From: JAICLK01 sp963810525
GTDB lineage: Bacteria; Patescibacteriota; Saccharimonadia; Saccharimonadales; UBA4665
Assembly: GCA_963810525.1 (NCBI GenBank)
Contig: CAWENB010000002.1
Coordinates: forward strand, 263,852-327,851
Length of the DNA stretch: 64,000 bases
Reading direction: 5' to 3'
Made by a program: the position numbers and the translations under genes. Under the pieces are notes generated by a model, which was given only the letters and a program-made list of their open reading frames with translations, was not told where the DNA came from and ran no database searches. Positions 16,720 to 25,553 of the stretch are shown in pieces; positions within the stretch are counted from its first letter, which is position 1, and each line of letters starts with the position of its first letter.

Positions 16720-17763
16720 ATGGCAATGCTAAAATTAGTCGGCAAATTACTGGTACCGGTCGGGTTGCTCGCGATCGCGGCCTACACGTATGTCAACATC
16801 CAGGCCATTACATCGCAAACCGGTAATAATGGTACGGCTCGACAATTCAGCATTTCTTCCTTCCTGCCACGCGTCACAACCTCGCCATTTACGACGCAGC
16901 CATCGAGCCCAAGCACCGTCAGTACTGCTGCAGCGACATCCGCCAATGTTTCAAATAACTGGGCCGGTTATGTCGCGTCGAACGGAGACTACACGTCGGT
17001 TTCGGGCAGCTGGATGATTCCGAGTGTGTCGGCAACGAATGATGAAGCGGCGGACGCCACCTGGATCGGTATCGGCGGTGTCAGCAGCAATGACCTTATA
17101 CAAATCGGCACGCAGAATATTGCCAGTGGCGGCCAGGTATCAACAGGTACATTCTATGAAGGCTTGCCCGGTGCTTCGCAAACCATTCCAGGTGTGAGCG
17201 TCGCCGCCGGAGATCGAATCACGGCCACTATCAAAGAAGTGTCAAGCGGCGAATGGTCCATTTATATCGCCGACCTGACAAACGGCGAATCATTCAACGA
17301 TACCGTAGCCTATGACTCTTCGGAATCATCGGCCGAGTGGATAGAAGAAGCTCCAAGCGTCGGCTCGGGAGTCGTACCGCTTGATAGTTTCAGCAGTGTG
17401 AACTTTACCGGAGGCTCTGCTTCAAATAATGGGGCAACGGAAAACATCGCCGCAAGCGGTGCCCAGCCAGTCAACATGGTTAATGATGCCGGCCAGGCGT
17501 TAACCTCCGTATCGGCTATTGATTCGAGCGGCAGCAGCTTTAGCGTCAACAGAACCAGCGTCAGTGGCGATCCATACAGTCAAAATTACACGATACCGAA
17601 TAACTGGTTTGGAAACGATCCTGGACTCGGCGAAAGCCCATCCGGTGCCGGCGGACGGCGGTGGCGCCATTTTGACGGCAATGGCTTTACACAACCTTCG
17701 CAGCCGTCATATACCTCTCCCGGCGGCAGCTCGGACGGCTGGAGCTGGTATATTGCATTTTAA
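16720..17763 (+). CDS. Secreted G1 family glutamic peptidase
   Basis: The 347-residue protein has an N-terminal signal/anchor (about 5-28), a Ser/Thr-rich linker to about 75, and a domain with the eqolisin pattern: NWAGYV..G.YTSVSGSWMIP, WIGIGGV...LIQIGT with the catalytic glutamine (Gln128), FYEGLPG, GDRITATI...GEWSIYI, and SAEWIEEAPS with the catalytic glutamate (Glu206). G1 peptidases are acid-active endopeptidases first known from fungi. A C-terminal extension rich in Gly, Ser, Pro and Trp (about 290-347) has no known role. It would act outside the cell. The TACATT box 7 nt before ATG is a possible -10 for a leaderless mRNA. Confidence 0.85.
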   Translation: MAMLKLVGKLLVPVGLLAIAAYTYVNIQAITSQTGNNGTARQFSISSFLPRVTTSPFTTQPSSPSTVSTAAATSANVSNNWAGYVASNGDYTSVSGSWMIPSVSATNDEAADATWIGIGGVSSNDLIQIGTQNIASGGQVSTGTFYEGLPGASQTIPGVSVAAGDRITATIKEVSSGEWSIYIADLTNGESFNDTVAYDSSESSAEWIEEAPSVGSGVVPLDSFSSVNFTGGSASNNGATENIAASGAQPVNMVNDAGQALTSVSAIDSSGSSFSVNRTSVSGDPYSQNYTIPNNWFGNDPGLGESPSGAGGRRWRHFDGNGFTQPSQPSYTSPGGSSDGWSWYIAF

Positions 17764-17978
17764 TTAATCCGTTGGCCGGTAAGTTCTAGCCAAATAGCAT
17801 GGAATTTAACACTTATATTATATATGCTTGAACATTAGGCAACCCACAGGGAACTGATAAGCGCTCGTTGCGAATGGCCGTCCAACTATCGGTCTTCATG
17901 AGTCGGCTGCACCAAATTACGCAAGTGAGCCAGGTTGTCGCAAAAGTAATCGATCCGGCAAAAAGATGAGTAGAAAAC

Positions 17979-18756
17979 TCAATGTACCACCAGTTTAGTT
18001 CTACCTTTACGTTTACATTTCTGGTCTTTGAGAACGCGGGGAACAATAGCGAACACCAGTATGAGGGCATACAACACCGCGAACCCACACATTATGCTTC
18101 GGGATACCCGAAATAGTCTGAGGCTTGAGATCATTTACGACTCCGGTCGGCAGCACGAAGATAAGGAATCCCATAGCTTGTAGAATGAGCGCTTCGCGGA
18201 TGAGAGGTCTAGCCTTGATTGAAAAATATAGGCTTAGGACAATCCCAATAAAAAGCCACGAGTAGTAATATCCGAAGTAAAGTCCACCTAAGCGCGGGAC
18301 TAGTTGAAATATAGCGTAATTACCAGCGCAAACATGGCCGACAAATGCCGTCTTACTGAAGCCCAACACTCCGGCAAAAATAGCACCCGTAGCGTATGCA
18401 ATCCAGGTAAGTACCCGCCAGCCACGACCGGTGATATTTCGAATAATATGTATGCCGATAGGAGGTAGTAACGTTATCGCCATAAATCCGACACGTGACC
18501 ATGTGCCTGCGATCCAGCCGGATCGACATACATGGAATTCGCATAATTGGAACAGGGCGAGAAGTGCTAAAGTGACCACTGCGAGCCGAGTAAAAACGGT
18601 TAATTTGTATCGGGTGACGGTATATATAAAAAGCGCCACCTCGATAATACAGGTAGCCACCATGACTGGTGGTGAGAAACAATAAAAGGTCGTACCCTTT
18701 CTTTTCACTGTCTTATTTTTAACATAGTTGCTATCGCGTTTGCTATAGATATACAA
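17979..18756 (-). CDS. Seven-helix membrane protein, broken by one frameshift
   Basis: The frame from ATG 18756 encodes six hydrophobic helices, then loses hydrophobicity after ISGIPKH near 18103. Shifting one base at that point continues as SIMCGFAVLYALILVFAIVPRVLKD and ends at the TGA at 17979, giving a seventh helix and a basic tail. The break lies in a small hairpin (TTCGGG-ATA-CCCGAA, 18098-18112), a plausible site for a sequencing indel. The restored protein is about 258 residues. The layout resembles 7TM sensor input domains, but no kinase or output domain follows. Not recognised further. Confidence 0.6.
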
Positions 18757-18807
18757 CCGTAGGTAACAGAATGTAATCGCCTAAAAAATGGGTCAAAAAG
18801 AGCATAA

Positions 18808-18827
18808 GTGAAAACCGGTATTTTCAC
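18808..18827. repeat. Hairpin between membrane protein and marR genes
   Basis: GTGAAAA, loop CCGGTA, TTTTCAC is a perfect 7-bp stem downstream of the MarR gene on its strand. A CTTTTTG run follows 10 nt later, so a weak terminator for marR is possible. Confidence 0.35.
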
Positions 18828-18900
18828 CGACCAAGTGGCGATAAATTAACTTTTCTACTCCTATTTTTGCCGTATTGTTTGGTTTTACCCCTATGGGTAT

Positions 18901-19392
18901 TTACTTGGAGAGTTTTGCAATTTCCAGCTTGGTAAGTTCAATAGACGACTGGTAAAACTGCACCAAGAACTCCAATTCGGTAGTGGAGTAATTCTGGAGG
19001 AGATTATCAAAGGCTTCACCCATTGATTGATATATGTTTTCGCCCTCAGCAAGTTTTTCCTGGTTGACCACGACGATGACTTTGCGCCGATCATTTGCGT
19101 CAGGGGTCCGATTTACCAGATCACGACATTCAAGCCTATCGATGACACTCGTGACTGCCCCGGTCGTAAGGCTCAATCGCGTGGCGATTTGACCGGCCGT
19201 CATAGAGCCTTCCTGCATAAGCACCGAAACCGTCTTCATATCGGTAATGCCCAAACCATACTTAGCCGCTGCTGTCTGATGAAACAGTGCGGTTTCAGTA
19301 CTGGCCATCTGGCCCAAAAATTGCATTTGCCTCATTAATGCTTTGCGCTTCTCGCGCTCCTCGGCAGTAAAGGTTTCAGTTGTGCTTGACAT
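18901..19392 (-). CDS. MarR family transcriptional regulator
   Basis: The 163-residue protein has the MarR winged-helix layout: N-terminal dimer helix, GLGITDMKTVSVLMQEG, the helix-turn-helix MTAGQIATRLSLTTGAVTSVIDRL (about 78-101), the wing DANDRRKVIVVV with the usual DRR, and a C-terminal dimer helix. It diverges from a small gene and an ABC exporter, the common setting for a MarR repressor of drug efflux. Its own start is preceded by AT-rich sequence with an inverted repeat (19413-19431). Confidence 0.9.
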   Translation of the reverse strand: MSSTTETFTAEEREKRKALMRQMQFLGQMASTETALFHQTAAAKYGLGITDMKTVSVLMQEGSMTAGQIATRLSLTTGAVTSVIDRLECRDLVNRTPDANDRRKVIVVVNQEKLAEGENIYQSMGEAFDNLLQNYSTTELEFLVQFYQSSIELTKLEIAKLSK

Positions 19393-19412
19393 AAAATAGT
19401 TTACTGATTAAG

Positions 19413-19431
19413 ATACTAGATAGTTAAGTAT
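19413..19431. promoter_or_regulatory. Possible MarR operator
   Basis: ATACT, nine bases, AGTAT form a 19-bp inverted repeat in the divergent intergenic region, the size typical of MarR sites. Weak arms; inferred from position. Confidence 0.4.
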
Positions 19432-19470
19432 TGTAACACCTGAGTCAAAATATTTCAATGAGGGCTTGAT

Positions 19471-19632
19471 ATGGACGACCTAGATAACCAGGAAAAAGTT
19501 ACGAAATGGGCCGAGGTTAGTGGAAAAATTAATGGCACAGTTTTGGATTCCCCTGTTGGTTTATCTATCGACATGGTTGGCTTTGGGCTTACGTATAGCG
19601 TTGATCTTATCGTCAGTCGGCCTGTTTCTTAG
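19471..19632 (+). CDS. Small protein (53 residues) beside an exporter
   Basis: ATG 19471 follows GAGGG at a 6-nt spacing. The peptide starts acidic (MDDLDNQEKVTKWAEVSGK) and ends hydrophobic (GLSIDMVGFGLTYSVDLIVS), possibly a membrane-associated segment. It lies 40 bp before the ABC ATPase gene and on the same strand, so it is probably co-transcribed and under MarR control. Not recognised. Confidence 0.45.
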   Translation: MDDLDNQEKVTKWAEVSGKINGTVLDSPVGLSIDMVGFGLTYSVDLIVSRPVS

Positions 19633-19672
19633 ACTACATCGTGTGGCAAGCATAATTAACTAGGAGACTTTC

Positions 19673-20656
19673 ATGAGTAGCATAGTAATCAGAACGAAGA
19701 ACCTACAAAAGTCATTCTCCATTAAAAAGCAGTCGGTAAAGGCTGTAGATGGCGTGGATTTAGAGGTTAGCTCGGGAGAAATATTCGGCTTCCTAGGGCC
19801 AAACGGCGCCGGCAAGACCACGACTCTCCGTATGCTTGCTACCCTGCTGCCAATAGATGACGGGGAAGCCATTGTTGCCGGTTACGATGTACGAAAGAAA
19901 CCAGGCGAGGTTCGCAAGCATGTCGGATATGTCAGCCAGTTAGGGGGAGCGGATGACGAGGCGACGGGATTAGAAGACCTGATTTTACGCGGCCGTCTCT
20001 ACGACATGCCACAAGCTGAGGCAAAGAAACGTGCGGTGGAGCTGAGCAAAGTACTACAGCTGGACGAATTTATTGAACGTAAGATTAAAACTTACTCCGG
20101 TGGCCAAAAACGACGGCTGAATGTCGCTACAGGAATAATGCATAAACCTGACGTTTTGTTCTTAGACGAACCGACGACTGGTCTCGATCCACAGAACAGA
20201 GCCAATTTATGGGAGCAGATACGAAAGCTTCGCAATAAAGGTACGACCATCTTTCTAACAACTCATTACCTGGAAGAGGCCGATGCTTTAAGCGACCGTC
20301 TTGCGATAATTGATAACGGTAAGATCGTGGCCGAAGGTACGCCGCGTGAGCTTAAGTCTAAGATTGCCGGAGATGCAGTGGTTATTAAACCAATGCATGA
20401 CGGGCATGCTATTGATGCTATTCGCAAATATCTAGCCGACCAATCCTTTGTACGTAAAGCCAGGGTTGAGGGAGATACGATCCGTTTATATGTTGAGAAT
20501 GGTCCGCAAGCCTTGCCTAAGATAATTACGCTACTGGAGACAAAGCAAGTGGTTGTAGATAGCGTTTCACTATCTCAGCCATCCCTTGACGACGTTTTCT
20601 TAATGCAAACTGGTCGTAGCTTACGTGATGCTGGCCAAGCGGAAGGAGTAAAGTAA
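19673..20656 (+). CDS. ABC transporter ATPase, DrrA-like
   Basis: The 327-residue ATPase has Walker A GPNGAGKTT (about 42-50), a Q-loop in YVSQLGGADDE, signature YSGGQKRRL (about 142), Walker B VLFLDEPTTGLDP and switch histidine LTTHYLEEAD. A C-terminal accessory domain (about 235-327) is typical of the daunorubicin-resistance DrrA type. It powers export with the permease encoded next, whose ATG overlaps this stop by one base. The start at 19673 follows TAGGAGACTTTC. A divergent MarR regulator suggests drug-responsive control. Confidence 0.9.
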   Translation: MSSIVIRTKNLQKSFSIKKQSVKAVDGVDLEVSSGEIFGFLGPNGAGKTTTLRMLATLLPIDDGEAIVAGYDVRKKPGEVRKHVGYVSQLGGADDEATGLEDLILRGRLYDMPQAEAKKRAVELSKVLQLDEFIERKIKTYSGGQKRRLNVATGIMHKPDVLFLDEPTTGLDPQNRANLWEQIRKLRNKGTTIFLTTHYLEEADALSDRLAIIDNGKIVAEGTPRELKSKIAGDAVVIKPMHDGHAIDAIRKYLADQSFVRKARVEGDTIRLYVENGPQALPKIITLLETKQVVVDSVSLSQPSLDDVFLMQTGRSLRDAGQAEGVK

Positions 20657-21417
20657 TGAAGACTTTTACTGATCTGCGACTTCTGTTTCTGCGACCGTTT
20701 ATACAATACCTCAGAAACCCTATGTTCATTTTCGTAAACATAACCACACCAATAATGTACCTGGTGTTGTTCATGCCGCTTTTGAAGCATCTTTCGGGGC
20801 CGGGTTTTAGCTCTAGCGATGTTGTGCAGATATTCTTGCCCGGGATAATTGCCTTGCTGTTCGCCACGGCAGGACTGTTCTCGGTGTATCCAACCATATT
20901 TGACCTACAAAAAGGTTTAATCGAAAGTCTGCGCGTTACACCCTCGAGTCGTTTTGCTTTACTCATGGGCCCAATTTTGATGTGGGACGTCTGGACGCTC
21001 ATTTCATCGGCAGTAATCATTGCCTTGAGCGTCCTATTCGGCTTCCATATCCACATTGTCGGCCTGTTAGTATTTGCTGTTCTGCTGGTAATGCTACTGA
21101 CCATTTTCGCTGCCTGGGGAACATCCATAGCAATTCTCTTGAAGGGTGAAATTACCAGCATTAGCGGCATAGTCTCGGGATTGAACCTGCCCATACTCTT
21201 AACGGCCGGCGTGATGCTGCCCCTCAGTTTAGCCCCGAGCTGGATGCGCACGATTGCACATGTTAATCCGCTTTACTATGTAGTGGAGGCGGGACGTGAT
21301 CTTTCGGCTGGACACCTTACAACGCATAACGATTGGCTGGCATTCGCCGTAATTACACCGCTGACTCTGCTGGTTTTATGGTGGTCTACGCGGGTGTATC
21401 AGAAAGCAGTCGCCTAA
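20656..21417 (+). CDS. ABC-2 type permease, DrrB-like
   Basis: The 253-residue protein has six hydrophobic segments and the ABC-2 signature region near HVNPLYYVVEAGRDL, with L.VTP.SR (SLRVTPSSR) after helix 2 as in DrrB. It forms the membrane channel for the ATPase upstream; TAATG overlap shows translational coupling. Likely substrates are hydrophobic drugs or lipids, by family only. Confidence 0.9.
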   Translation: MKTFTDLRLLFLRPFIQYLRNPMFIFVNITTPIMYLVLFMPLLKHLSGPGFSSSDVVQIFLPGIIALLFATAGLFSVYPTIFDLQKGLIESLRVTPSSRFALLMGPILMWDVWTLISSAVIIALSVLFGFHIHIVGLLVFAVLLVMLLTIFAAWGTSIAILLKGEITSISGIVSGLNLPILLTAGVMLPLSLAPSWMRTIAHVNPLYYVVEAGRDLSAGHLTTHNDWLAFAVITPLTLLVLWWSTRVYQKAVA

Positions 21418-21701
21418 AGAGGGTACTGCCCAGATTCGTCTGTGAATACGTTTTAGTCATGACTCAAGTAAACAAATAATGACTAGTTGGATACATGCTG
21501 GACTAGTCGTTGGTTTCAATCGGCTGACACTTTTGAGGTTGCTAATCGATGATTTTTCGAAATGCTGAAGCAGGGTAGTCGGTAACGGCCTGGGAACTGA
21601 ACGGACAAGCCGGCAAATACGCCCTAGATCACCGAACTCGAATATCACCTTCCTTAAGAAAAATAGTCTCAAAGACTGACCGTTACAGTTAATGTAAGGT
21701 G
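21418..21701. other. Gap before hisS with two inverted repeats
   Basis: AGTCATGACT (21455-21464) is a 10-bp palindrome, and GACTAGT (21481-21487) pairs with ACTAGTC (21502-21508). Neither has a T-run typical of a terminator. No gene is evident on either strand. Confidence 0.35.
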
Positions 21702-21730
21702 TTGGATTGGCGGCTGACGTCTGTTACAAT
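21702..21730 (+). promoter_or_regulatory. hisS promoter
   Basis: TTGGAT (21702-21707), 17 bp, TACAAT (21725-21730), with TG one base before the -10 (extended -10). The predicted leader is about 11 nt and contains AAGGAAA. Confidence 0.7.
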
Positions 21731-21747
21731 CGTAGCTAAAGGAAATT

Positions 21748-23109
21748 ATGGCATTATCCACTCAACCCTATAAAGGGGCGCGAGACTTTTATCCTGAAGA
21801 CAAGCGCCTGCAGAAATATATGTTCAACACGATTCGGCGTGCAGTCGAGCGATTCGGCTACGAAGAGTACGATGCGCCGGTGATTGAACCGATAGAACTG
21901 TACCTCGCCAAGACCGGCGAAGAGATTGTCAGCGAACAGACGTATGCGTTTGAAGACCGCGGCGGGCGCAAAGTGGCGCTCAGGCCGGAAATGACGCCAA
22001 GCGTCAGCCGGCTGGTTGCCGCTAAACGCCAGGAGTTGGCCTATCCTCTCCGGCTCTTTAATATCGGCGGACGCTGGCGATATGAACGACCTCAGCGCGG
22101 CCGATACCGTGAATTTTATCAGTTAGACGTCGACATTTTCGGCGTTCAGAACGTCACGGCCGAACATGAGATCATCCTCGTAGCCGACCACGTACTGCGG
22201 GCATTCGGGGCTACCCGCGACATGTACGCCATAAAGCTCAACAGCCGGAAACTAATGGACTTTGTACTGCAGGCCTACCTCGATTGCAACGAGGTGCAGG
22301 CTTACTCGTTCGCCAAATTAATAGACCGCATGCACAAAATGGAGCGCTCCGAATTTCTGGTTCAAGCGGATGTCCTGTTCAGCCCCAGCCAGCGTGAGGC
22401 CGGAGCCGTCGACAAACTCATGTCAGTGTTGAACGCCAAAAAACTGGAGCAATTGCCGGAAGCACTCAAAACACACGAATCGGTCCACGAACTCCACAAC
22501 TTATTACGATTACTGCATGAGTCAGGTGCGGCCAACGCCGTATTTGACCCGACCGTCATGCGCGGTTTCGACTACTATACCGACATCGTGTTTGAAGTTT
22601 TTGACACCAACCCCGAAAACAATCGTTCCATGTTTGGCGGCGGCCGCTACGACGGACTGGTAGGCCTGTTTGGCGTCGAACCGATCCCGACCGTCGGTTT
22701 CGCCATGGGCGACGTCACACTCACCAACTTCCTGGAATCGCACGATCTGCTTCCTGATTTGCAGCCTGATGCAGACGCGTACGCTATTTTTATCGGCAAT
22801 GTCTGGGACCGGGCGCAACGGGTAGTCAATACTTTACGTGAAGAAGGCCTCAATGTCGCCGTCGACCTGACCGACCGTAAGCTCGACAAGCAAATCCGTA
22901 CCGCAGACAAAAAAGGCATCCATTACGTCGTGCTCATCGGCGAAAAAGAGTTAGAAGATGGCCGCTACGTACTCAGACACTTGGGAACCGGCGCGGAAGA
23001 ACGCCACTCAACGGCTCGGATTGTCAGTATCGTAAAAGACTACCGTGTCCGCCACCAAGCCCATGCACAGTCAATGTCCGACCCCGAAACTGAATTGCTT
23101 GACGAGTAG
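21748..23109 (+). CDS. hisS: Histidine-tRNA ligase
   Basis: The 453-residue enzyme charges tRNA-His. Class II motifs are clear: GARDFYPED near the start, motif 2 in RLFNIGGRWRYERPQRGRYREFYQLDVDIFG (about 102-132), the histidine-specific motif MRGFDYYTDIVFEVFD (about 271), FGGGRYDGLV and motif 3 TVGFAMGDVTL. A C-terminal anticodon-binding domain (about 345-430) follows, then a short acidic tail. Length is normal to slightly long for the bacterial type. It is intact, with its own promoter. Confidence 0.97.
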   Translation: MALSTQPYKGARDFYPEDKRLQKYMFNTIRRAVERFGYEEYDAPVIEPIELYLAKTGEEIVSEQTYAFEDRGGRKVALRPEMTPSVSRLVAAKRQELAYPLRLFNIGGRWRYERPQRGRYREFYQLDVDIFGVQNVTAEHEIILVADHVLRAFGATRDMYAIKLNSRKLMDFVLQAYLDCNEVQAYSFAKLIDRMHKMERSEFLVQADVLFSPSQREAGAVDKLMSVLNAKKLEQLPEALKTHESVHELHNLLRLLHESGAANAVFDPTVMRGFDYYTDIVFEVFDTNPENNRSMFGGGRYDGLVGLFGVEPIPTVGFAMGDVTLTNFLESHDLLPDLQPDADAYAIFIGNVWDRAQRVVNTLREEGLNVAVDLTDRKLDKQIRTADKKGIHYVVLIGEKELEDGRYVLRHLGTGAEERHSTARIVSIVKDYRVRHQAHAQSMSDPETELLDE

Positions 23110-23165
23110 CTCCTGCGGAATGCGGAATCGGAATAAAAACACCCGAATTTTCATCGCGCTATTGG

Positions 23166-23195
23166 TTGGCAATCATATGTGCAATCTGTTACAGT
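23166..23195 (+). promoter_or_regulatory. tig promoter
   Basis: TTGGCA (23166-23171), 18 bp, extended -10 TGTTACAGT (23187-23195). The -10 ends 8 nt before ATG 23204, so the leader would be about 0-2 nt. Confidence 0.65.
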
Positions 23196-23203
23196 AGGGA
23201 ACT

Positions 23204-24490
23204 ATGCAAGTAAACAAGAAGCAATTAAGCGACACCAAAGTCCAACTGACCGTATCGGCCGATCAACAAACCATAGCCGAAACAAAGCAGCAAGTACTGC
23301 AGCGCCTGGGCCGGGGGGTTCGCGTACCCGGCTTTCGTGCCGGCAAGGTGCCGCTGGCGATTGCTGAAAAGTATCTTGATCAAAGTGTGCTGCAGACAGA
23401 GTTTTTAGACGCCATTGCCAACCGGCTCTACGGCGAAGCAATTACGAACGAAAAACTTCGGCCAGTGAACCGTCCGGAAGTTAACGTCAAAAAATTCGTG
23501 CCGTTCGAAACGGTGGAATTCGAAATCATAGTTGAGACGCTTGGCGAAATAAAATTACCGGATTATACAAAAATCAAGCTTGCCCGAAAGCCGGTCAGCG
23601 TTACCGCTAAAGACATCGACGAGGTCATTGAAAATCTGCGCGTCCGCGTGGCCGGGAGAAAAGAAGTCCAGCGCGCGGCCGCAGCCGGCGATGAAGTATG
23701 GATCGATTTTAACGGCACGGACGCCAAGACCGGCGATCCAATTCAGGGCGCCGATGGCAAAGATTATCCGCTGCAACTGGGCAGCGATACATTCATCCCT
23801 GGTTTCGAAAAAAATATCATCGGCATGAAGCCCGGTGAAGAAAAAACTTTTACGCTTGCGTTTCCGGATGATTACGGCGTAAAGGCGCTGCAAAACCGAA
23901 AAGTTACGTTCGCCGTAAAAGTCAGCAAAGTAAACGCCGTCACCAAGCCGAAAGCCGACGACGCCTTTGCGGCGTCCGCCGGGCCGTTCAAGACATTGGC
24001 CGATCTGAAAGCGGACATCAAAAAGCAGCTGACGACCGAACGACAGACGCAAGCCGACCGGGACTACGAAAGTGAACTGCTCGAACGCATCGTCGAGCAA
24101 ACGACCATGACGGTCCCGAAACAATTTGTCGACGATGAAATCGAACGCATGGAGGTCGATGAGCGCCGCAACCTGACGTACCGGGGCCAAACCTGGCAGG
24201 AGCACCTGAAAGATGAAGGTCTCACCGAAGCCGAACACCGTGAACAAAAACGTCCGGCCGCCAAAAACCGCGTCAAAGCCGGCCTTATCCTGAGCGAGAT
24301 TGCCGAGAAGGAAAAACTGACCGTCACACCGGAAGAGTTTGAGATACGATTGCAGCTTCTGAAGGGGCAATATCAGGACAAGCAAATGCAAGCCGAACTC
24401 GACAAACCGGAGAACCGCCAGGACATATTGAGCCGCCTGCTCACTGAAAAAACCATCGCCAGACTTGTCAAATACGCCCAAAAGGTTTAA
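23204..24490 (+). CDS. tig: Trigger factor chaperone
   Basis: The 428-residue protein has the ribosome-binding loop RVPGFRAGKVPLAI (about 38-51), an FKBP-type PPIase domain (about 150-235, with GDEVWIDFNGTD, LQLGSDTFIPGFEKNIIGMKPGEEKTF) and a helical C-terminal chaperone domain. It binds nascent chains at the ribosome exit through L23, encoded at 44793. No frameshift is seen. A perfect AT-only hairpin follows the stop. Confidence 0.95.
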   Translation: MQVNKKQLSDTKVQLTVSADQQTIAETKQQVLQRLGRGVRVPGFRAGKVPLAIAEKYLDQSVLQTEFLDAIANRLYGEAITNEKLRPVNRPEVNVKKFVPFETVEFEIIVETLGEIKLPDYTKIKLARKPVSVTAKDIDEVIENLRVRVAGRKEVQRAAAAGDEVWIDFNGTDAKTGDPIQGADGKDYPLQLGSDTFIPGFEKNIIGMKPGEEKTFTLAFPDDYGVKALQNRKVTFAVKVSKVNAVTKPKADDAFAASAGPFKTLADLKADIKKQLTTERQTQADRDYESELLERIVEQTTMTVPKQFVDDEIERMEVDERRNLTYRGQTWQEHLKDEGLTEAEHREQKRPAAKNRVKAGLILSEIAEKEKLTVTPEEFEIRLQLLKGQYQDKQMQAELDKPENRQDILSRLLTEKTIARLVKYAQKV

Positions 24491-24510
24491 AATATTAGAT
24501 AATATTTTAA
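24487..24510 (+). repeat. AT-only inverted repeat after tig
   Basis: TTAAAATATT (24487-24496), loop AGAT, AATATTTTAA (24501-24510). The stem is perfect but has no G-C pairs, so it is at best a weak terminator. Confidence 0.4.
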
Positions 24511-24528
24511 AATACTTGCGAGTATATG

Positions 24529-24837
24529 ATGGGCAATTGGTTTCGTCGTAGAGGGGGCGGACAGGAACCGGAACCCCGACGTCCGGGCAGTTATCCGCCG
24601 AATGACATTGGAGTGACAGTAAACGAGCGCTATCGTCCCAAAGCCAGGCATTCGAGGTCAGTTCAGTACGGTGCGGAAGTTTTAGCAGCCATCGAGCAAG
24701 GTGTTGTAGAGCCAGACAGCTACGAGAGGGCGGGTAAACAAGTTGTGGCTGTGGATATCGGTGCGATCGTGGCAATGTATGAGCATTTGATACCAGCCGA
24801 GGCAGCTAATCGGGGTGAACGGCTCCCTCACGATTAG
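24529..24837 (+). CDS. Small hypothetical protein
   Basis: The product is 102 residues from ATG 24529; an ATG directly upstream (24526) is equally possible. The N-terminus is basic and glycine/proline-rich (MGNWFRRRGGGQEPEPRRPG), the rest looks folded, with AAIEQGVVEPDSYERAGKQVVAVDIGAIVAMYEHL. No membrane helix or known motif is seen. It sits between tig and clpP, stopping within the CIRCE element of clpP. Confidence 0.5.
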   Translation: MGNWFRRRGGGQEPEPRRPGSYPPNDIGVTVNERYRPKARHSRSVQYGAEVLAAIEQGVVEPDSYERAGKQVVAVDIGAIVAMYEHLIPAEAANRGERLPHD

Positions 24838-24860
24838 CACTCTTGACGTGCGAGTGCCAG
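24834..24860 (+). promoter_or_regulatory. CIRCE operator (HrcA site) at clpP
   Basis: TTAGCACTC (24834-24842), nine bases and GAGTGCCAG (24852-24860) match the CIRCE consensus TTAGCACTC-N9-GAGTGCTAA at 16 of 18 arm positions with exact spacing. The clpP -35 box lies inside the 9-nt spacer, so HrcA binding would block the polymerase. HrcA itself is not in this window. Confidence 0.9.
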
Positions 24861-24871
24861 TTTTCTATACT
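24843..24871 (+). promoter_or_regulatory. clpP promoter
   Basis: TTGACG (24843-24848), 17 bp, TATACT (24866-24871). The leader would be about 70 nt and ends in CCCGGAGGTATT before ATG 24947. Confidence 0.85.
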
Positions 24872-24946
24872 ATGTAGCAGTAGGTCACTTGCGGAGTAGC
24901 AGCAGTGCGACGCAAATCACCTCGTAATCTGAAACCCGGAGGTATT

Positions 24947-25543
24947 ATGAGCGTATTAGTTCCAACCGTTATCGAAAATGAGGGCCGTTTTGAGCGTGCA
25001 TATGATATTTACAGCCGTTTGCTCAAAGACCGGATCATATTCCTGGGGACTCCCGTCGAACAAACGACAGCCAACCTGATCGTAGCGCAGCTTCTGTTCT
25101 TGCAGGCGGAAGACCCGAAGAAAGACATCTTCTTTTATATCAACAGTCCGGGCGGCAGTGTGTATGACGCCCTGGCAATTTACGACACCATGCAGTTCGT
25201 GACGAATGACGTTCAGACAGTCGGCATCGGCGTGCAAGCCTCGGCGGCCGCCTTTCTGCTCAGCAGTGGTACTAGGGGCAAACGCTTTATCCTGCCGAAC
25301 GCGACCGTGATGATCCACCAGCCGTCGAGCGGTACCAGAGGCAAAGTGACCGACCAGGAAATCGATTTGCGTGAATCGCTCCGCATCAAAAAGCTTCTGG
25401 AGTCTATTATGGCCGGCAACACCGGGCAAAACGTCGACAAGATTCACGACGATATGGAGCGCGATAAGTGGCTTGACGCTCCAGCCGCTAAAAAGTACGG
25501 CATCATCGACGCTATCATTACCAACCCGCCGAAAGCCAAATAA
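24947..25543 (+). CDS. clpP: ClpP protease subunit
   Basis: From ATG 24947, chosen because GGAGG precedes it, the protein has 198 residues. The catalytic triad is Ser99 (VGIGVQASAAAFLL), His124 (TVMIHQPSSGTRG) and Asp173 (DDMERDKWLDAPAAKKYGIID). It forms the tetradecameric proteolytic chamber of Clp machines. The usual Gly-rich oxyanion region INSPGGSVYDALAIYD is present. An in-frame upstream ATG-less extension to 24905 is not needed. Heat-shock control through CIRCE is strongly suggested. The ATPase partner is not in this window. Confidence 0.97.
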   Translation: MSVLVPTVIENEGRFERAYDIYSRLLKDRIIFLGTPVEQTTANLIVAQLLFLQAEDPKKDIFFYINSPGGSVYDALAIYDTMQFVTNDVQTVGIGVQASAAAFLLSSGTRGKRFILPNATVMIHQPSSGTRGKVTDQEIDLRESLRIKKLLESIMAGNTGQNVDKIHDDMERDKWLDAPAAKKYGIIDAIITNPPKAK

Positions 25544-25553
25544 CCGCTGCGAT

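Noticed and set aside
17813..18088. 91-codon minus-strand frame downstream of the seven-helix protein
   Set aside because: It is in the wrong frame; the third frame continues the membrane protein with a proper helix.
23555..24775. 406-codon open frame on the minus strand
   Set aside because: It is antisense to trigger factor and arises from its codon bias; the product has no family features and tig is certain.
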